Positions 8,784 through 17,530 of a stretch of 64,000 bases of DNA are shown piece after piece. A model generated the notes under the pieces. It was not told the DNA's origin. It was given only the letters and a program-made list of their open reading frames with translations, and searched no databases. A program made the position numbers and the translations under genes. The stretch is from Paraburkholderia edwinii (GTDB lineage: Bacteria; Pseudomonadota; Gammaproteobacteria; Burkholderiales; Burkholderiaceae), in contig NZ_CP080096.1 of assembly GCF_019428685.1 (NCBI RefSeq), positions 2,914,001-2,978,000 on the forward strand, written 5' to 3'. The first letter of the stretch is position 1. Every line of letters starts with the position of its first letter.

Positions 8784-9638
8784 CTATGCGCTGGGCCGCC
8801 GGTGATTCGCCCGGTAGGCGGTCGGCGTCTTGCCGAGGTGCTTGCGGAATAGCTTCGCAAGCCGCCCGCCGCTACCCATGCCACAACGCCGCGCGACGCT
8901 GCCCACCGGCAAGGTTGTTTCCGCAAGCATCCGGCACGACATGTCGAGCCGCACGTAAAGGAGGTAATCCGAGGGCGTCACGCCGAGTTCTGCCTTGAAA
9001 CGGCGCAGGAAATTGCGCTCGCTCATCTGCGCCACACGAGCCGCCTCGTTCAGCCCCACGTGCCGATGGCCGTTCGCTTCGATCCAGCGTGCCGAGGACC
9101 GGATCTTCTCGCTCACGTGGTTCGCCTCGTTGCGGCAGACGATGTCGGTGAACGGGTTGGGCACGAACTTCTTGAGCAGCGAGCTGATTCTGCGCGTCGC
9201 GCCCGCATCGCACCCGAACCCCGCCGCGTCGAGCAGCAGATGTCCTTCATCGACTGGAAACACATATCCGGTCAGCGGGCAGGTGCGACGCAACCATGCG
9301 AGCAAAACGTCGTCACGCAACGCATGACTGACGCCCGGTCCACCGGCGACGAAAAGCGCATGCAGACCGTCAGGCTTCCGATCGGTCTCGACGCTTTCGG
9401 TCAGGACAAGGACGGCGGACGAACTGGCGATGCGCCCTCCGAGGCTCGACAACAGGCGCACGTTGAAGCAGTCCGGGTTGTGCTGGCCGTACTCGCTTGA
9501 TTCGTTCGCACGCTGGAACGATTCCACGATGCGTGCAATTTCAGGCAATGCAAAGCCGTCGAATACTGTGATGCCTATTGTTTTCAATTTGTCGTGCCGG
9601 GTAGGCTGCATCCGCGCTGATTGCCGCGTCTCCTTCAT
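8784..9638 (-). CDS. GlxA-type AraC family transcriptional regulator (paralogue 2)
   Basis: A 284-residue protein from ATG 9638 (MKETRQSARMQP...), with a GGGG-type ribosome-binding site. A longer frame to 9725 exists but adds no conserved sequence. The N-terminal DJ-1/PfpI-like domain includes IGITVFDGFALPEI and ALFVAGGPGVSHALRDD. The C-terminal AraC domain includes AQMSERNFLRRFKAELGVTP and GRLAKLFRKHLGKTPTAYR. It is strikingly similar to the gene at 7747 and convergent with it (44 bp between stops), which indicates local duplication and inversion. The target is unknown. Confidence 0.9.
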   Translation of the reverse strand: MKETRQSARMQPTRHDKLKTIGITVFDGFALPEIARIVESFQRANESSEYGQHNPDCFNVRLLSSLGGRIASSSAVLVLTESVETDRKPDGLHALFVAGGPGVSHALRDDVLLAWLRRTCPLTGYVFPVDEGHLLLDAAGFGCDAGATRRISSLLKKFVPNPFTDIVCRNEANHVSEKIRSSARWIEANGHRHVGLNEAARVAQMSERNFLRRFKAELGVTPSDYLLYVRLDMSCRMLAETTLPVGSVARRCGMGSGGRLAKLFRKHLGKTPTAYRANHRRPSA

Positions 9639-9937
9639 ACACCCCGTTTGCGCCGCGCCGCGCGATAAAGCGCATCGCAACAAGACGTCATGCCCGTCTT
9701 GCAACACCCATGTTACGAAAGGCAAAGCGGAGCATCGACACGATGGCGGAATGACGCCAGGTCTTGACGGATTGGGGGCACATCAGGTTATGCGCTTCCA
9801 CATTGACCGAATCCGCCATAGTTTTGGCGCGCGCATACGTTCCGGATCACTAAACTATTAACCGCGCCTATATCGGTACGACAGTGCTAGCAGGCGTTAC
9901 CGATGCTGCGAACGCCACACTTCCACACCCCACGCCC

Positions 9938-10183
9938 ATGCCGAACGACGAAGACCTGCTGGATATGATCAGTGACTGGAATCGCACCTATCTTCGCCTC
10001 GCGAATCGGCTGATTCTCGAAGACCAGCGGAATGGCGCGCGCATATTCGGCTTCTCGGACGAGATGACCACGTTAATCGGCAACCTGACACCCTCGCAGA
10101 TCGATGAGCTCGCGTCATCGTTAGAACTGGTTTGCCAGCTTCATACAGGGCCTGCTTCGATCTTCGCAGACATCCTGCATTGA
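9938..10183 (+). CDS. Orphan FlhD-like protein
   Basis: An 81-residue protein from ATG 9938; a GTG at 9884 would add 18 poorly conserved residues. The sequence follows FlhD closely in pattern: LLDMISDWNRTYLRLANRLI matches the FlhD helix that reads ...INLSYLLLAQRLIVQD in E. coli. EMTTLIGNLTPSQIDELASS and LVCQLHTG match EMATTLAALTLPQMVKLA and LVCHFRF. FlhD normally pairs with FlhC as FlhD4C2, the master activator of flagella. No flhC is present here and the protein is shorter than standard FlhD (about 105-120 residues). It may be a diverged regulator linked to the motility/exopolysaccharide switch. Recognition is by eye, without an alignment score. Confidence 0.75.
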   Translation: MPNDEDLLDMISDWNRTYLRLANRLILEDQRNGARIFGFSDEMTTLIGNLTPSQIDELASSLELVCQLHTGPASIFADILH

Positions 10184-10299
10184 TCCTTGCGCCGTGCGCG
10201 TTCGTAGGCCGCTTCGGATGCCTCATCATGACAGCGCCGCGTGGCTCGTCTTTTGAGCCCGCGGCGCCGCAGTGCCCGCGCAGTGCGCGGTGTCATCCG

Positions 10300-11718
10300 T
10301 CAATACGCGTTACGGTGAATAAAGCCCTTGATTACCGTAGCGGCGACTATTCTCATATCGAGCACCAGCGACCAGTTACATAGATAGTAGAGGTCGTGTT
10401 CGACGCGCCGTTGCATCTTTTCGATCCGATCGGTTTCGCCGCGATAACCGTTCACCTGAGCCCAGCCTGTGATGCCGGGTTTGATCCGGTAGCGATGGAT
10501 ATAGCGGTCGATCAGCTTGCCGTACAGTTCATCGTGTTCGATCGCGTGCGGCCGTGGACCGACGACGGACATCTCGCCGCGCAGCACATTGATAAACTGC
10601 GGTAGCTCGTCGAGACTGGTGCGGCGCAGGAAAGCGCCGACTTGTGTAATGCGCGCGTCGTGACGCGTCGCCTGCTGCACCACGCCATGCGTCTGCTGGT
10701 GAACCCGCATCGAGCGGAACTTGTAGATGCGGAATACGCGGCCATTCGCCCCCTTGCGGCTCTGCCGGAAGAACACGGGGCCCGGCGACGAAAACTTGAC
10801 CGCCAACGCGATCAGGGCAAAGAGTGGCGCCAGCGCAAGCAGCGCACAAGCCGCGAACACGCGATCGAACAGTGCTTTCTGGGCAAGTGCGGCCGGCGAG
10901 AGCGGCGAAGCGGCGAGGTTGATGGCCGGCGAACCGGCCAGTTCGACGACTCCGCTCTCGAACAATGCAAGGCCGCGTACATCCGGCATGAGGCGGATAT
11001 TGATCAGCTCGTCGCGGAAAGTATCGAGAAAACGCAGAATCGTCGGCTGCTCGGAGAGCGGGAGTGCGAGCCACAATTCCTGGATGCCGGCCTCACGCAC
11101 ATAGTCGACGAACGGGCCGAACTCGCTGAACACGCGCAAGCCTGGCGCCGCGCCAGACGCGTTGCCGTGCGGATCGTACACCGCCGCAGGTCGGAAGCCA
11201 CTGCCCGGCACGGCGTCGATTTTGCGCAGCACGCTGCGGCAATGCACGCTTTCGCCGACCAGAGCGACGAGGCGCTGATTGAGACCCGCATGGCGCAGCC
11301 GGCTCAGAATCGCGTATGCGACCATGCGGGTGCCGATCAGCGCGGCGCCGCCGGCGGCGGTCCAGTATTCGAACCACTGGCGCGACACATCGTTTGCATA
11401 GTGCAGCGAGAAGATCAGAAGTCCGCAGCAAACCTGCACACACAGCCATGCGAACAGCACACGCTGCGCAAGCTGCAACGTCGAGCGTCCGCGCCACGAT
11501 TGATACACGCCAAATGCGGGCATCAACGCAAGCGCGCATGCAATCGAAAAAGCGACAAAGAGCGCGTCGAGTGTCCCGTGCGTGAGAAGGCTGCCGAAGC
11601 GCGATTGCGCTGTCAGCTCGGCCATCCCGGCGATGGTCGCGACATCGGCCAGTCTTGCGACGACGCCGTTAAAGTCGTTCCGTACACCCACGCCGTATTG
11701 GCGAATATCGGCTTGCAT
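10300..11718 (-). CDS. Undecaprenyl-phosphate glycosyl-1-phosphate transferase (WcaJ/BceB-like)
   Basis: A 472-residue membrane enzyme that starts polymer synthesis by moving a sugar phosphate (usually glucose-1-P from UDP-glucose) onto undecaprenyl phosphate. The N-terminal half has several membrane segments, then a CoA-binding-like/CapM-type domain (LVALVGESVHCRSVLRKI). A further hydrophobic segment (FAACALLALAPLFALIALAV) leads into the C-terminal bacterial sugar transferase domain. That domain carries the conserved KFRSMR, DELPQF and VVGPRP motifs and ends with GITGWAQVNGYRG. Length fits the WcaJ class. The start has a GGAG ribosome-binding site. The promoter area shares the TATGATTCG box with the wza operon. 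UDP-glucose from GalU is its likely substrate. Confidence 0.92.
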   Translation of the reverse strand: MQADIRQYGVGVRNDFNGVVARLADVATIAGMAELTAQSRFGSLLTHGTLDALFVAFSIACALALMPAFGVYQSWRGRSTLQLAQRVLFAWLCVQVCCGLLIFSLHYANDVSRQWFEYWTAAGGAALIGTRMVAYAILSRLRHAGLNQRLVALVGESVHCRSVLRKIDAVPGSGFRPAAVYDPHGNASGAAPGLRVFSEFGPFVDYVREAGIQELWLALPLSEQPTILRFLDTFRDELINIRLMPDVRGLALFESGVVELAGSPAINLAASPLSPAALAQKALFDRVFAACALLALAPLFALIALAVKFSSPGPVFFRQSRKGANGRVFRIYKFRSMRVHQQTHGVVQQATRHDARITQVGAFLRRTSLDELPQFINVLRGEMSVVGPRPHAIEHDELYGKLIDRYIHRYRIKPGITGWAQVNGYRGETDRIEKMQRRVEHDLYYLCNWSLVLDMRIVAATVIKGFIHRNAY

Positions 11719-12017
11719 GACGCGCTCCTAAGTCCGGCTATGTGCGCTATTCAAGCGCCGCGCAATGCGCGCGTCGATGTCCTTGCGAGCAAAGACGCGC
11801 GCGCGTCCGCTCCGCGTGGGATGGATTGCAACGCCGCGGGCCGCGACGGCGGGATCTGCACTGAGCCGACTCACTTCGATACTCCCCGTAACTGGTGCGT
11901 CATGTGAATTTCGCAGGTCGAATCATACTGAGCGGCCGTCTTGCCAAAATCGACGTGACCGAAAAAGGCCATATGTTGGCGGTGCGATCACCGCCTCGAA
12001 TGGTTTTCGCGGGTGTA
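11719..12017. other. Upstream region of the glycosyl-1-phosphate transferase gene
   Basis: About 300 bp between the transferase start and the stop of the third GlxA-type regulator. It contains TATGATTCG on the minus strand (11927-11919), identical to the box ahead of wza. Nothing else is clearly structured. Confidence 0.4.
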
Positions 12018-13052
12018 TTACGAGGTTTCGTGGTCAGCGCTGCCTTGCTGCGAGCGAGCCGTCGCACGATATTCACTGGCAGACACGGACAGGCGCCGTC
12101 GAAACAGTTTCGCGAGCGCCATGCCGCTGCTAAAGCCGCAGCGCCTCGCCACCTTGTCGATCGGCAGCGCGGTCGAAATCAGTAACCGGCAGGCAAGCTC
12201 GAAACGGGCCTTCAGCAGATACTCGGATGGAGTCGTACCGATCACCTGCCTGAAATGCCGCAGCAGTGTCCGCTTGCTCATGAGCGCGAATTGGGAAATG
12301 TCCGCGACCGTAATCGGTCTGTTGCAGTTCTGTTCAATCCAGTCGGCCGCTTCGCGGATCCGGTCGCGCCGCATGTCTTCGCTCGGCTCACCGGGAAAAG
12401 AGGACAGCCGACGACTCGAATCGGGTATGACCCGTTCGCTCACCTCCTGGGCTCTCGGCGTCCCAAGGTCACGGCTAAGGATGGATAGCGCGCTGGAGAA
12501 CGCCCCGCCCGGGTCGTAGATGTCATGCGGACGCGCAGTAACATCTGTATGTCCGGTTGCGTGCGTGCCCCGCCGGAATAGCGACGTTAGCTCGCCTGTC
12601 ACGTCAGCAGGCGGTACGCCTGCTGTCTCGATCAACGTGCGGCCTTCGGCAACGCCGATCACGAGCGATTTCCTGCGGTACGTCTCCCGGATCCAGCCGA
12701 GCAGGCGCGCATCGCGCGATGCAGCGCTTACGCCGTCTCCCCCGACTACGAACACAATGTCCAGCGACGGCGACTCGACCACCTCGCTCCACACTTTCAT
12801 CCTCGCCGTTCCCCTGATGAGGCCGCCGCTCGAGGACAGCAGTCGGACCAGATAACGGCGGTCGTTCATGCCGTTGAGTCTGTTCGCGTAATGAAATACC
12901 TGGTCGATGATGGCGACGTCCAGCGACGAGAATCTCGGGAACACCAGAACCGCGATATGCAGCTCTTCGTCGATGCTCTTTCGTCGTCCAAACGCGTGTT
13001 TCTGATGCGGACCGCGATGTCCGGCCGATCGCTCGGAAGTCGTGTCGTTCAT
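12018..13052 (-). CDS. GlxA-type AraC family transcriptional regulator (paralogue 3)
   Basis: A 344-residue regulator from ATG 13052; the frame extends to 13211 but the extra residues look non-coding. The N-terminal DJ-1/PfpI-like domain includes HIAVLVFPRFSSLDVAIIDQ and IVFVVGGDGVSAASRDARL. The C-terminal AraC domain includes ALMSKRTLLRHFRQVIGTTP and MALAKLFRRRLSVSASEYR. It is more distant from the other two than they are from each other. No strong ribosome-binding site is visible, so the start is provisional. Its position upstream of the glycosyl-1-phosphate transferase on the same strand suggests a role in this cluster, but that is inference. Confidence 0.85.
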   Translation of the reverse strand: MNDTTSERSAGHRGPHQKHAFGRRKSIDEELHIAVLVFPRFSSLDVAIIDQVFHYANRLNGMNDRRYLVRLLSSSGGLIRGTARMKVWSEVVESPSLDIVFVVGGDGVSAASRDARLLGWIRETYRRKSLVIGVAEGRTLIETAGVPPADVTGELTSLFRRGTHATGHTDVTARPHDIYDPGGAFSSALSILSRDLGTPRAQEVSERVIPDSSRRLSSFPGEPSEDMRRDRIREAADWIEQNCNRPITVADISQFALMSKRTLLRHFRQVIGTTPSEYLLKARFELACRLLISTALPIDKVARRCGFSSGMALAKLFRRRLSVSASEYRATARSQQGSADHETS

Positions 13053-13232
13053 TTGTAGACTGGCTCGTGCCCATGCTCCGATACGAGTCACGAAGTCTAG
13101 CGAGGGGCATTCGCGAACCGCGAGGTCGTGGCCGAACTGCACCATGTTTTGGCCATTGCAGGAACGACAGATGGCTGGCGCAAGCAGATTGCAGAAGAAC
13201 GCGTTGTGCACCGATATCCGCCAAAATCAGAT

Positions 13233-13279
13233 TTGACAAAGTATCTTTAGATATATATCTTGAGATATATCTTTAGATA
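13233..13279 (+). promoter_or_regulatory. Promoter with three PadR-type palindromic operators
   Basis: Three near-identical 12-bp palindromes, TATCTTTAGATA (13242-13253), TATCTTGAGATA (13256-13267) and TATCTTTAGATA (13268-13279), are arranged head to tail. A consensus -35 TTGACA (13233-13238) is followed after 17 nt by TATCTT (13256-13261) as a -10. The operators therefore cover the spacer, the -10 and the start site, which is ideal for repression by the PadR/YqjI-like protein encoded just downstream. Confidence 0.8.
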
Positions 13280-13307
13280 CACCGTCATCCACCACGAGGA
13301 GCTCGAC

Positions 13308-14060
13308 ATGCGCGATCACCGCCATTTCCATTTCTCATCCGACACTGTTTATCCGGGCCGCCCCGGCTTCGCGGACGCCTTTTCGCTTCACCGCCTGTGG
13401 CACGCGTGGCACGCCATCGGCCGTCATCACCACGGTCGCGGCAGCCGCTTTTCGGGCGGTGGGCCCGGCTTCGGCGGCTTCGGCGATGAAACCGACGGCT
13501 TCCCGCGCGGCCGGAAGTTCACCTCCGACGATTTGCAACTGCTGCTGCTCGCGCTGATCGGCGAGCGCCCCAGCCACGGCTATGAGCTGATCAAGGCGCT
13601 CGACGCACGCTCGAACGGCTTCTACTCGCCAAGCCCCGGCATGGTGTACCCCGCGCTCACTTACCTCGAAGAGCTCGGCTATGTCACTGTGCAAATGGAG
13701 GGCAACCGCAAGCGCTACGAACTGGCCGACGCGGGTCGCGTCTACCTCGCGGCGAACCGCGAACGCGCCGACCTGATGCTCGCGAAGCTCAGCCATATCG
13801 CGCGCAAGATGGACATGGTTCGGCGCGCATTCTCAAACGACGCGGGTGATAACCCAGGCGCCGACGCCGGTGGCGACGAATTCGGCGGCGTTCGCGGCAC
13901 GGCCTGGCTGCCCGAATTTATCGAGGCACGACGTGCGCTCAAGCATGCGCTGCTGCTGCGCGACAACGCCTCGCCTGATGAGCAGCGCCGTATCGCGGCA
14001 ATACTCGCGCGCGCGACGGCCGAGATCGAAGGCAAAACCAGCGGTGGCGGCAAGTCCTGA
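13308..14060 (+). CDS. yqjI: PadR family repressor with His-rich N terminus (YqjI-like, metal-responsive)
   Basis: A 250-residue PadR protein from ATG 13308. The first 42 residues contain nine histidines (for example HRHFHF and RHHHGRG), a glycine-rich linker follows, and the PadR winged helix begins near residue 73 (LLLLALIGERPSHGYELIKAL). The wing and recognition area include YSPSPGMVYPALTYLEELGY. E. coli YqjI has the same architecture: a His-rich, nickel-binding extension on a PadR domain, repressing yqjH and itself. Here the flavoreductase gene follows in tandem after 74 nt instead of being divergent. The three palindromes in front of the gene are the likely autoregulatory operators. Metal specificity (Ni versus Fe) is inferred from the family. 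Confidence 0.88.
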   Translation: MRDHRHFHFSSDTVYPGRPGFADAFSLHRLWHAWHAIGRHHHGRGSRFSGGGPGFGGFGDETDGFPRGRKFTSDDLQLLLLALIGERPSHGYELIKALDARSNGFYSPSPGMVYPALTYLEELGYVTVQMEGNRKRYELADAGRVYLAANRERADLMLAKLSHIARKMDMVRRAFSNDAGDNPGADAGGDEFGGVRGTAWLPEFIEARRALKHALLLRDNASPDEQRRIAAILARATAEIEGKTSGGGKS

Positions 14061-14134
14061 GGCAAGGCCCGAACGAGGCTGACAAGGCTGACCTACGGGC
14101 CAGCCACCGCCCGCAACCTGAAAGGAATTCCCTT

Positions 14135-14950
14135 ATGCACGATCGCTCCGATCTTGCGGTGACGCGTGTGCGTCACCCGCTGAAGTTCCGTCTGCTGCAA
14201 GTCAAGCACGTGCGGCAGCTCACGCCGCATCTGACCCGCGTCACGCTGACCGGCGACGACCTGCACGACTTCGAATCGGCCTCGTTCGACGACCATGTCA
14301 AAGTCTTCTTCCCCGCCCGCGGCGCGGAAAAGCCATCGCTGCCGCAAGCGGGCCCGGACGGTCCGGTGTTCGCCGCCGACGAGCCGCGCCCCGTTGCGCG
14401 CGACTTCACGCCGCGCCGCTATGACCGCGCCGCGCGCGAACTCGACCTCGAGTTCGCCTTGCACGAAGCGGGGCCCGCTGCCGAATGGGCGGCGCAGGCG
14501 CAAGCGGGCCAGTTTCTCGGCGTCGGCGGTCCGCGCGGCTCGCTGGTCATTCCAACCGCCTTCGACTGGCATTTGCTGATCGGCGACGACACCGCGCTAC
14601 CCGCCATCGCACGTCGTCTCGAAGAGTTGCCCGCAGGCACGCGCGTCGCGTCGCTTATCGAAGTCAGCGATCCGTCCGCTCGCATCGAATTCGCGACCGC
14701 TACGAATCTGTATAGCGTGTGGTGCTATCGCAGCGAATCGAAGTCTCGCGGAGAAGCGCTGCTGCACGCGGTACGCGAAACGTGGATGCCCGACGGTGAA
14801 GGCTACGTCTGGGCGGCCGGCGAAGCAGCGACGATGCGTGCGGTGCGCTATCACCTCGTCAACGAACGCGGCATCGACAAATCGCGCATTCGCGCGGCGA
14901 GCTACTGGAAACAGGGCGCCATTGCGGTACACGAAGCGCTCGACGATTGA
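14135..14950 (+). CDS. yqjH: Siderophore-interacting protein / NADPH-dependent ferric-chelate reductase (YqjH-like)
   Basis: A 271-residue protein of the SIP (ViuB/YqjH) family. The N-terminal FAD-binding barrel has LTPHLTRVTLTGDDL and the flavin-contacting TPRRYD segment preceding ELDLEFALHEAGPAAEWA. The C-terminal NAD(P)-binding part has LLIGDDTALPAIARRLEELP and YVWAAGEAATMRAVRYHL. Members reduce ferric siderophore complexes to release iron in the cytoplasm. A clear AAAGGA ribosome-binding site precedes ATG 14135. Co-transcription with the PadR repressor suggests induction under nickel excess or iron stress, as known for E. coli yqjH. No siderophore synthesis or uptake gene is nearby. Confidence 0.92.
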   Translation: MHDRSDLAVTRVRHPLKFRLLQVKHVRQLTPHLTRVTLTGDDLHDFESASFDDHVKVFFPARGAEKPSLPQAGPDGPVFAADEPRPVARDFTPRRYDRAARELDLEFALHEAGPAAEWAAQAQAGQFLGVGGPRGSLVIPTAFDWHLLIGDDTALPAIARRLEELPAGTRVASLIEVSDPSARIEFATATNLYSVWCYRSESKSRGEALLHAVRETWMPDGEGYVWAAGEAATMRAVRYHLVNERGIDKSRIRAASYWKQGAIAVHEALDD

Positions 14951-15185
14951 CGCGTACGCGTCGTCGCGCATCGTTAGCAAAACGTAGTTCCCGTTGCAGT
15001 CGCAATCTCAACCGCGAACCGGCGACGCGAACCAGACAACGCGTACCTGGCAGCACATATCGAAAAATTCCGGTATGTTTCGAGCCCACGTCAAACGCGG
15101 CATCGCGGCGCGCAAGCTTTCAGATTGAAGGCTCGCGTACCGCGCGATACGCCGCATCTGAAACTGTGAGGACAAGAGAAACATA

Positions 15186-16565
15186 ATGGACGCGAGACAC
15201 CCTGCTTCTGCCAACGCATCGCAACCGGAACGGCGCAACGTCGTGAGCGCGCTCGTCTATCTGTTCGAGCGCGTGATGCCGGACCCGTTCGTGCTGTCCA
15301 TCGGGCTCACGCTCGTCGTGATCGTGTTGTCGATGCTGTTCGCACCGAAGGCCGACATTCCGCACGTGCTCAGCTCGTGGTACGGCGGCGCGTTCGGCAT
15401 TCTCGGCTTCGCGCTGCAAATGATCCTGATTCTCGCGACCGGCTTTGCGATCGCCGATGCGCCGGTCGTGCAGCGCGGGCTGCGCGCGCTCGCCTCGCGT
15501 GTGCAGACGCCGACGAAAGCGGCGCTCGTCGTGTTTCCGATCGTCGCGGTGGCGGCATGGCTGAACTGGGGGCTCGGACTTGTGGTCGGCGCGCTGCTCG
15601 CGCGTGAAATAGCCAAGCGGGTCAATGTCGATTTTGCGTGGCTCGTCGCGGGCAGCTACTCCGCGTGGTCCATCTGTAATAGCGGCCTGTCGAGTTCGAT
15701 CGCGTTGTCGCAAGCGTCGCACGGCAATGCGCTGAATCTCGTCGAGAAAGCCACGGGCCAGGTCTTGCCGCTCATGCAAACAGTGTTCGCGCCGTTCGTG
15801 TTTGTGCCGACGATCGCGATTGTCGTCGTGATGACGTTTATCTTTATCAAGATGCATCCGCGCGATGCGCAAATGACGACGTTGCAAGAACAGGCCGCCG
15901 CGCCCGCCGACGATCCGCACGCACGCAACGCCGATGACGGCTCGCTCGCCGCGCGGCTCGAACAATCGATGCTCGGCACGCTGCTGTTGCTCGCGATGGG
16001 CATCGGCTATATCGCGATGCAGTGGCACGAAAAAGGCTTCGAGCTCGACATCAACACGACCATTCTGATCTTTCTGCTCGCCGGTCTTGCGTTGCAGCGC
16101 ACGCCGATCGCTTATGCGGACGCGATTCGCCGCGCGGCACGGCAGACCGGTTCGATGCTGCTGCAATATCCAATGTACGGCGGCATCATGGGCATCATGA
16201 GCGGCACGGGCCTCGCGTCGGTTATCGCGAAGACATTCGTCGCGATTTCAACGCCGGCCACGCTCGCGCTATGGAGCTATCTGAGTTCGCTCATCATCAC
16301 GTTGCTGATTCCGAGCGCGGGCGGTCATTGGGCCGTGCAGGGGCCGTTCGTGCTGCCGGCCGCGCTGAGCCTGCACGCGCCGGTCGCGCGCACCGCGATG
16401 GGCGTTGCGATGGCGGAGAACGTGTCGAACATGCTGCAGCCGTTCTGGGCCGTGCCGGTTGTCGCCATTGCCGGCATCCGGATCCAGCGTGTGATGGGCT
16501 ATACCGCGATAACGTTTCTTGTGTCGCTCGTCATCTACGCGGTGTCGCTGTGGCTCGTGCCGTGA
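15186..16565 (+). CDS. atoE: Short-chain fatty acid transporter, AtoE/TIGR00366 family
   Basis: A 459-residue polytopic membrane protein with about a dozen hydrophobic segments. Family features are the N-terminal LFERVMPDPFVLSIGLTL, NWGLGLVVGALLAREIAKRV, SYSAWSICNSGLSSSIALS and the late PSAGGHWAVQGPFV. AtoE-type proteins import short-chain acids such as acetoacetate or butyrate. A GAGG-type ribosome-binding site precedes ATG 15186. The neighbours (mmsB and an acyl-CoA synthetase, convergent) also handle short or branched acids, which fits, but the exact substrate cannot be read from sequence. The 235 bp in front hold the promoter; I see no operator-like repeat there. Confidence 0.88.
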   Translation: MDARHPASANASQPERRNVVSALVYLFERVMPDPFVLSIGLTLVVIVLSMLFAPKADIPHVLSSWYGGAFGILGFALQMILILATGFAIADAPVVQRGLRALASRVQTPTKAALVVFPIVAVAAWLNWGLGLVVGALLAREIAKRVNVDFAWLVAGSYSAWSICNSGLSSSIALSQASHGNALNLVEKATGQVLPLMQTVFAPFVFVPTIAIVVVMTFIFIKMHPRDAQMTTLQEQAAAPADDPHARNADDGSLAARLEQSMLGTLLLLAMGIGYIAMQWHEKGFELDINTTILIFLLAGLALQRTPIAYADAIRRAARQTGSMLLQYPMYGGIMGIMSGTGLASVIAKTFVAISTPATLALWSYLSSLIITLLIPSAGGHWAVQGPFVLPAALSLHAPVARTAMGVAMAENVSNMLQPFWAVPVVAIAGIRIQRVMGYTAITFLVSLVIYAVSLWLVP

Positions 16566-16592
16566 CGCGACCATCGTGCATCGTGCGTCCGC

Positions 16593-17489
16593 TCACGTCG
16601 CGGCGTCGTCGCGCCGATACAGCCTGATGACCGACGAGAAGTCGAGTTTGCCCGCGCCGTTCGTGCTCATCGCCTGATACAGCTGCTGCGCGAGCGCGCC
16701 CAGAAAGACCGGCTGCCGCACGAGCTTCGCGGCGTCGGTCGCGAGACCGAGATCTTTTAGCATCAGGTCGGTGCCGAAGCCGCCCGTGTAACCGCGCGAC
16801 GACGGCGCCGCATCGATCACGCCCGGAAACGGGTTGTACGTATCGGAACTCCAGCAGCGCCCCGTCGACGTATTCATGATGCCCGCCAGCACTTTCGGGT
16901 CGATGCCGAGCGCTTCTCCTAACGCCATGCCTTCCGCCACGCCCGCCATCGTGATGCCGAGCACGAGGTTGTTGCAGATCTTCGCGACCTGCCCCGTGCC
17001 GGTGTCTCCGCAATGCACGATATTGCCGCCCATCGCGGACAACACAGGCTTCACGCGTTCATAAGCTTCCACGCTGCCGCCGACCATGAAGGTCAGCGTG
17101 CCCGCCGCGGCGCCGCCCGTGCCGCCCGACACCGGCGCGTCGAGGAACGCATTGCCCTGCTGCTGCGCGAGCGCAGCAAAGGCCTTTACGCTTGCCGGAT
17201 CGATCGTGCTCGAATCGACGATCGCTACGCCTCGCGCAATGCCGGCGAGAATGCCGTCGTCGCCGGTCAGCACGCTCTTCACGTGCGCGGCGGCCGGCAG
17301 CATCGTGATCACGCATTCCGCTTCAGCCGACGCCGCTTTCGGCGACACGGCCGCTTGCGCGCCTGCTTCCACGAGGGCCTGCACGGCCGATGCGCTGACG
17401 TCGAACACGTGCAGCACATGACCCGCATTCAGCAGGTTGCGCGCCATGGGCGCCCCCATATTGCCGAGCCCTACGAAACCGATCTTCAT
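16593..17489 (-). CDS. mmsB: 3-hydroxyisobutyrate dehydrogenase
   Basis: A 298-residue beta-hydroxyacid dehydrogenase. The N-terminal Rossmann motif is IGFVGLGNMGAPMARNL. The substrate-binding signature DAPVSGGTGGAAAGTL lies near residue 120, the catalytic lysine segment is GQVAKICNNL, and the C terminus has KDLGLA and DFSSVIRLYR. The region GYTGGFGTDLMLKDLG and the NTSTGR/YNPFPGV segment are typical of MmsB rather than tartronate semialdehyde reductase. It oxidises 3-hydroxyisobutyrate to methylmalonate semialdehyde in valine degradation. It lies 91 nt behind the acyl-CoA synthetase gene on the same strand, so an operon for branched-chain acid degradation is likely. GarR-type activity is the alternative. 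Confidence 0.85.
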   Translation of the reverse strand: MKIGFVGLGNMGAPMARNLLNAGHVLHVFDVSASAVQALVEAGAQAAVSPKAASAEAECVITMLPAAAHVKSVLTGDDGILAGIARGVAIVDSSTIDPASVKAFAALAQQQGNAFLDAPVSGGTGGAAAGTLTFMVGGSVEAYERVKPVLSAMGGNIVHCGDTGTGQVAKICNNLVLGITMAGVAEGMALGEALGIDPKVLAGIMNTSTGRCWSSDTYNPFPGVIDAAPSSRGYTGGFGTDLMLKDLGLATDAAKLVRQPVFLGALAQQLYQAMSTNGAGKLDFSSVIRLYRRDDAAT

Positions 17490-17530
17490 CGTGACGTCTC
17501 CGATAGTGTTCTGCAGGCAATGCGCGTCGG

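Noticed and set aside
15120..16166. Long minus-strand frame opposite the AtoE-type gene
   Set aside because: Highly charged, repetitive Arg/His/Asp composition; the plus strand shows a normal membrane transporter with a ribosome-binding site.
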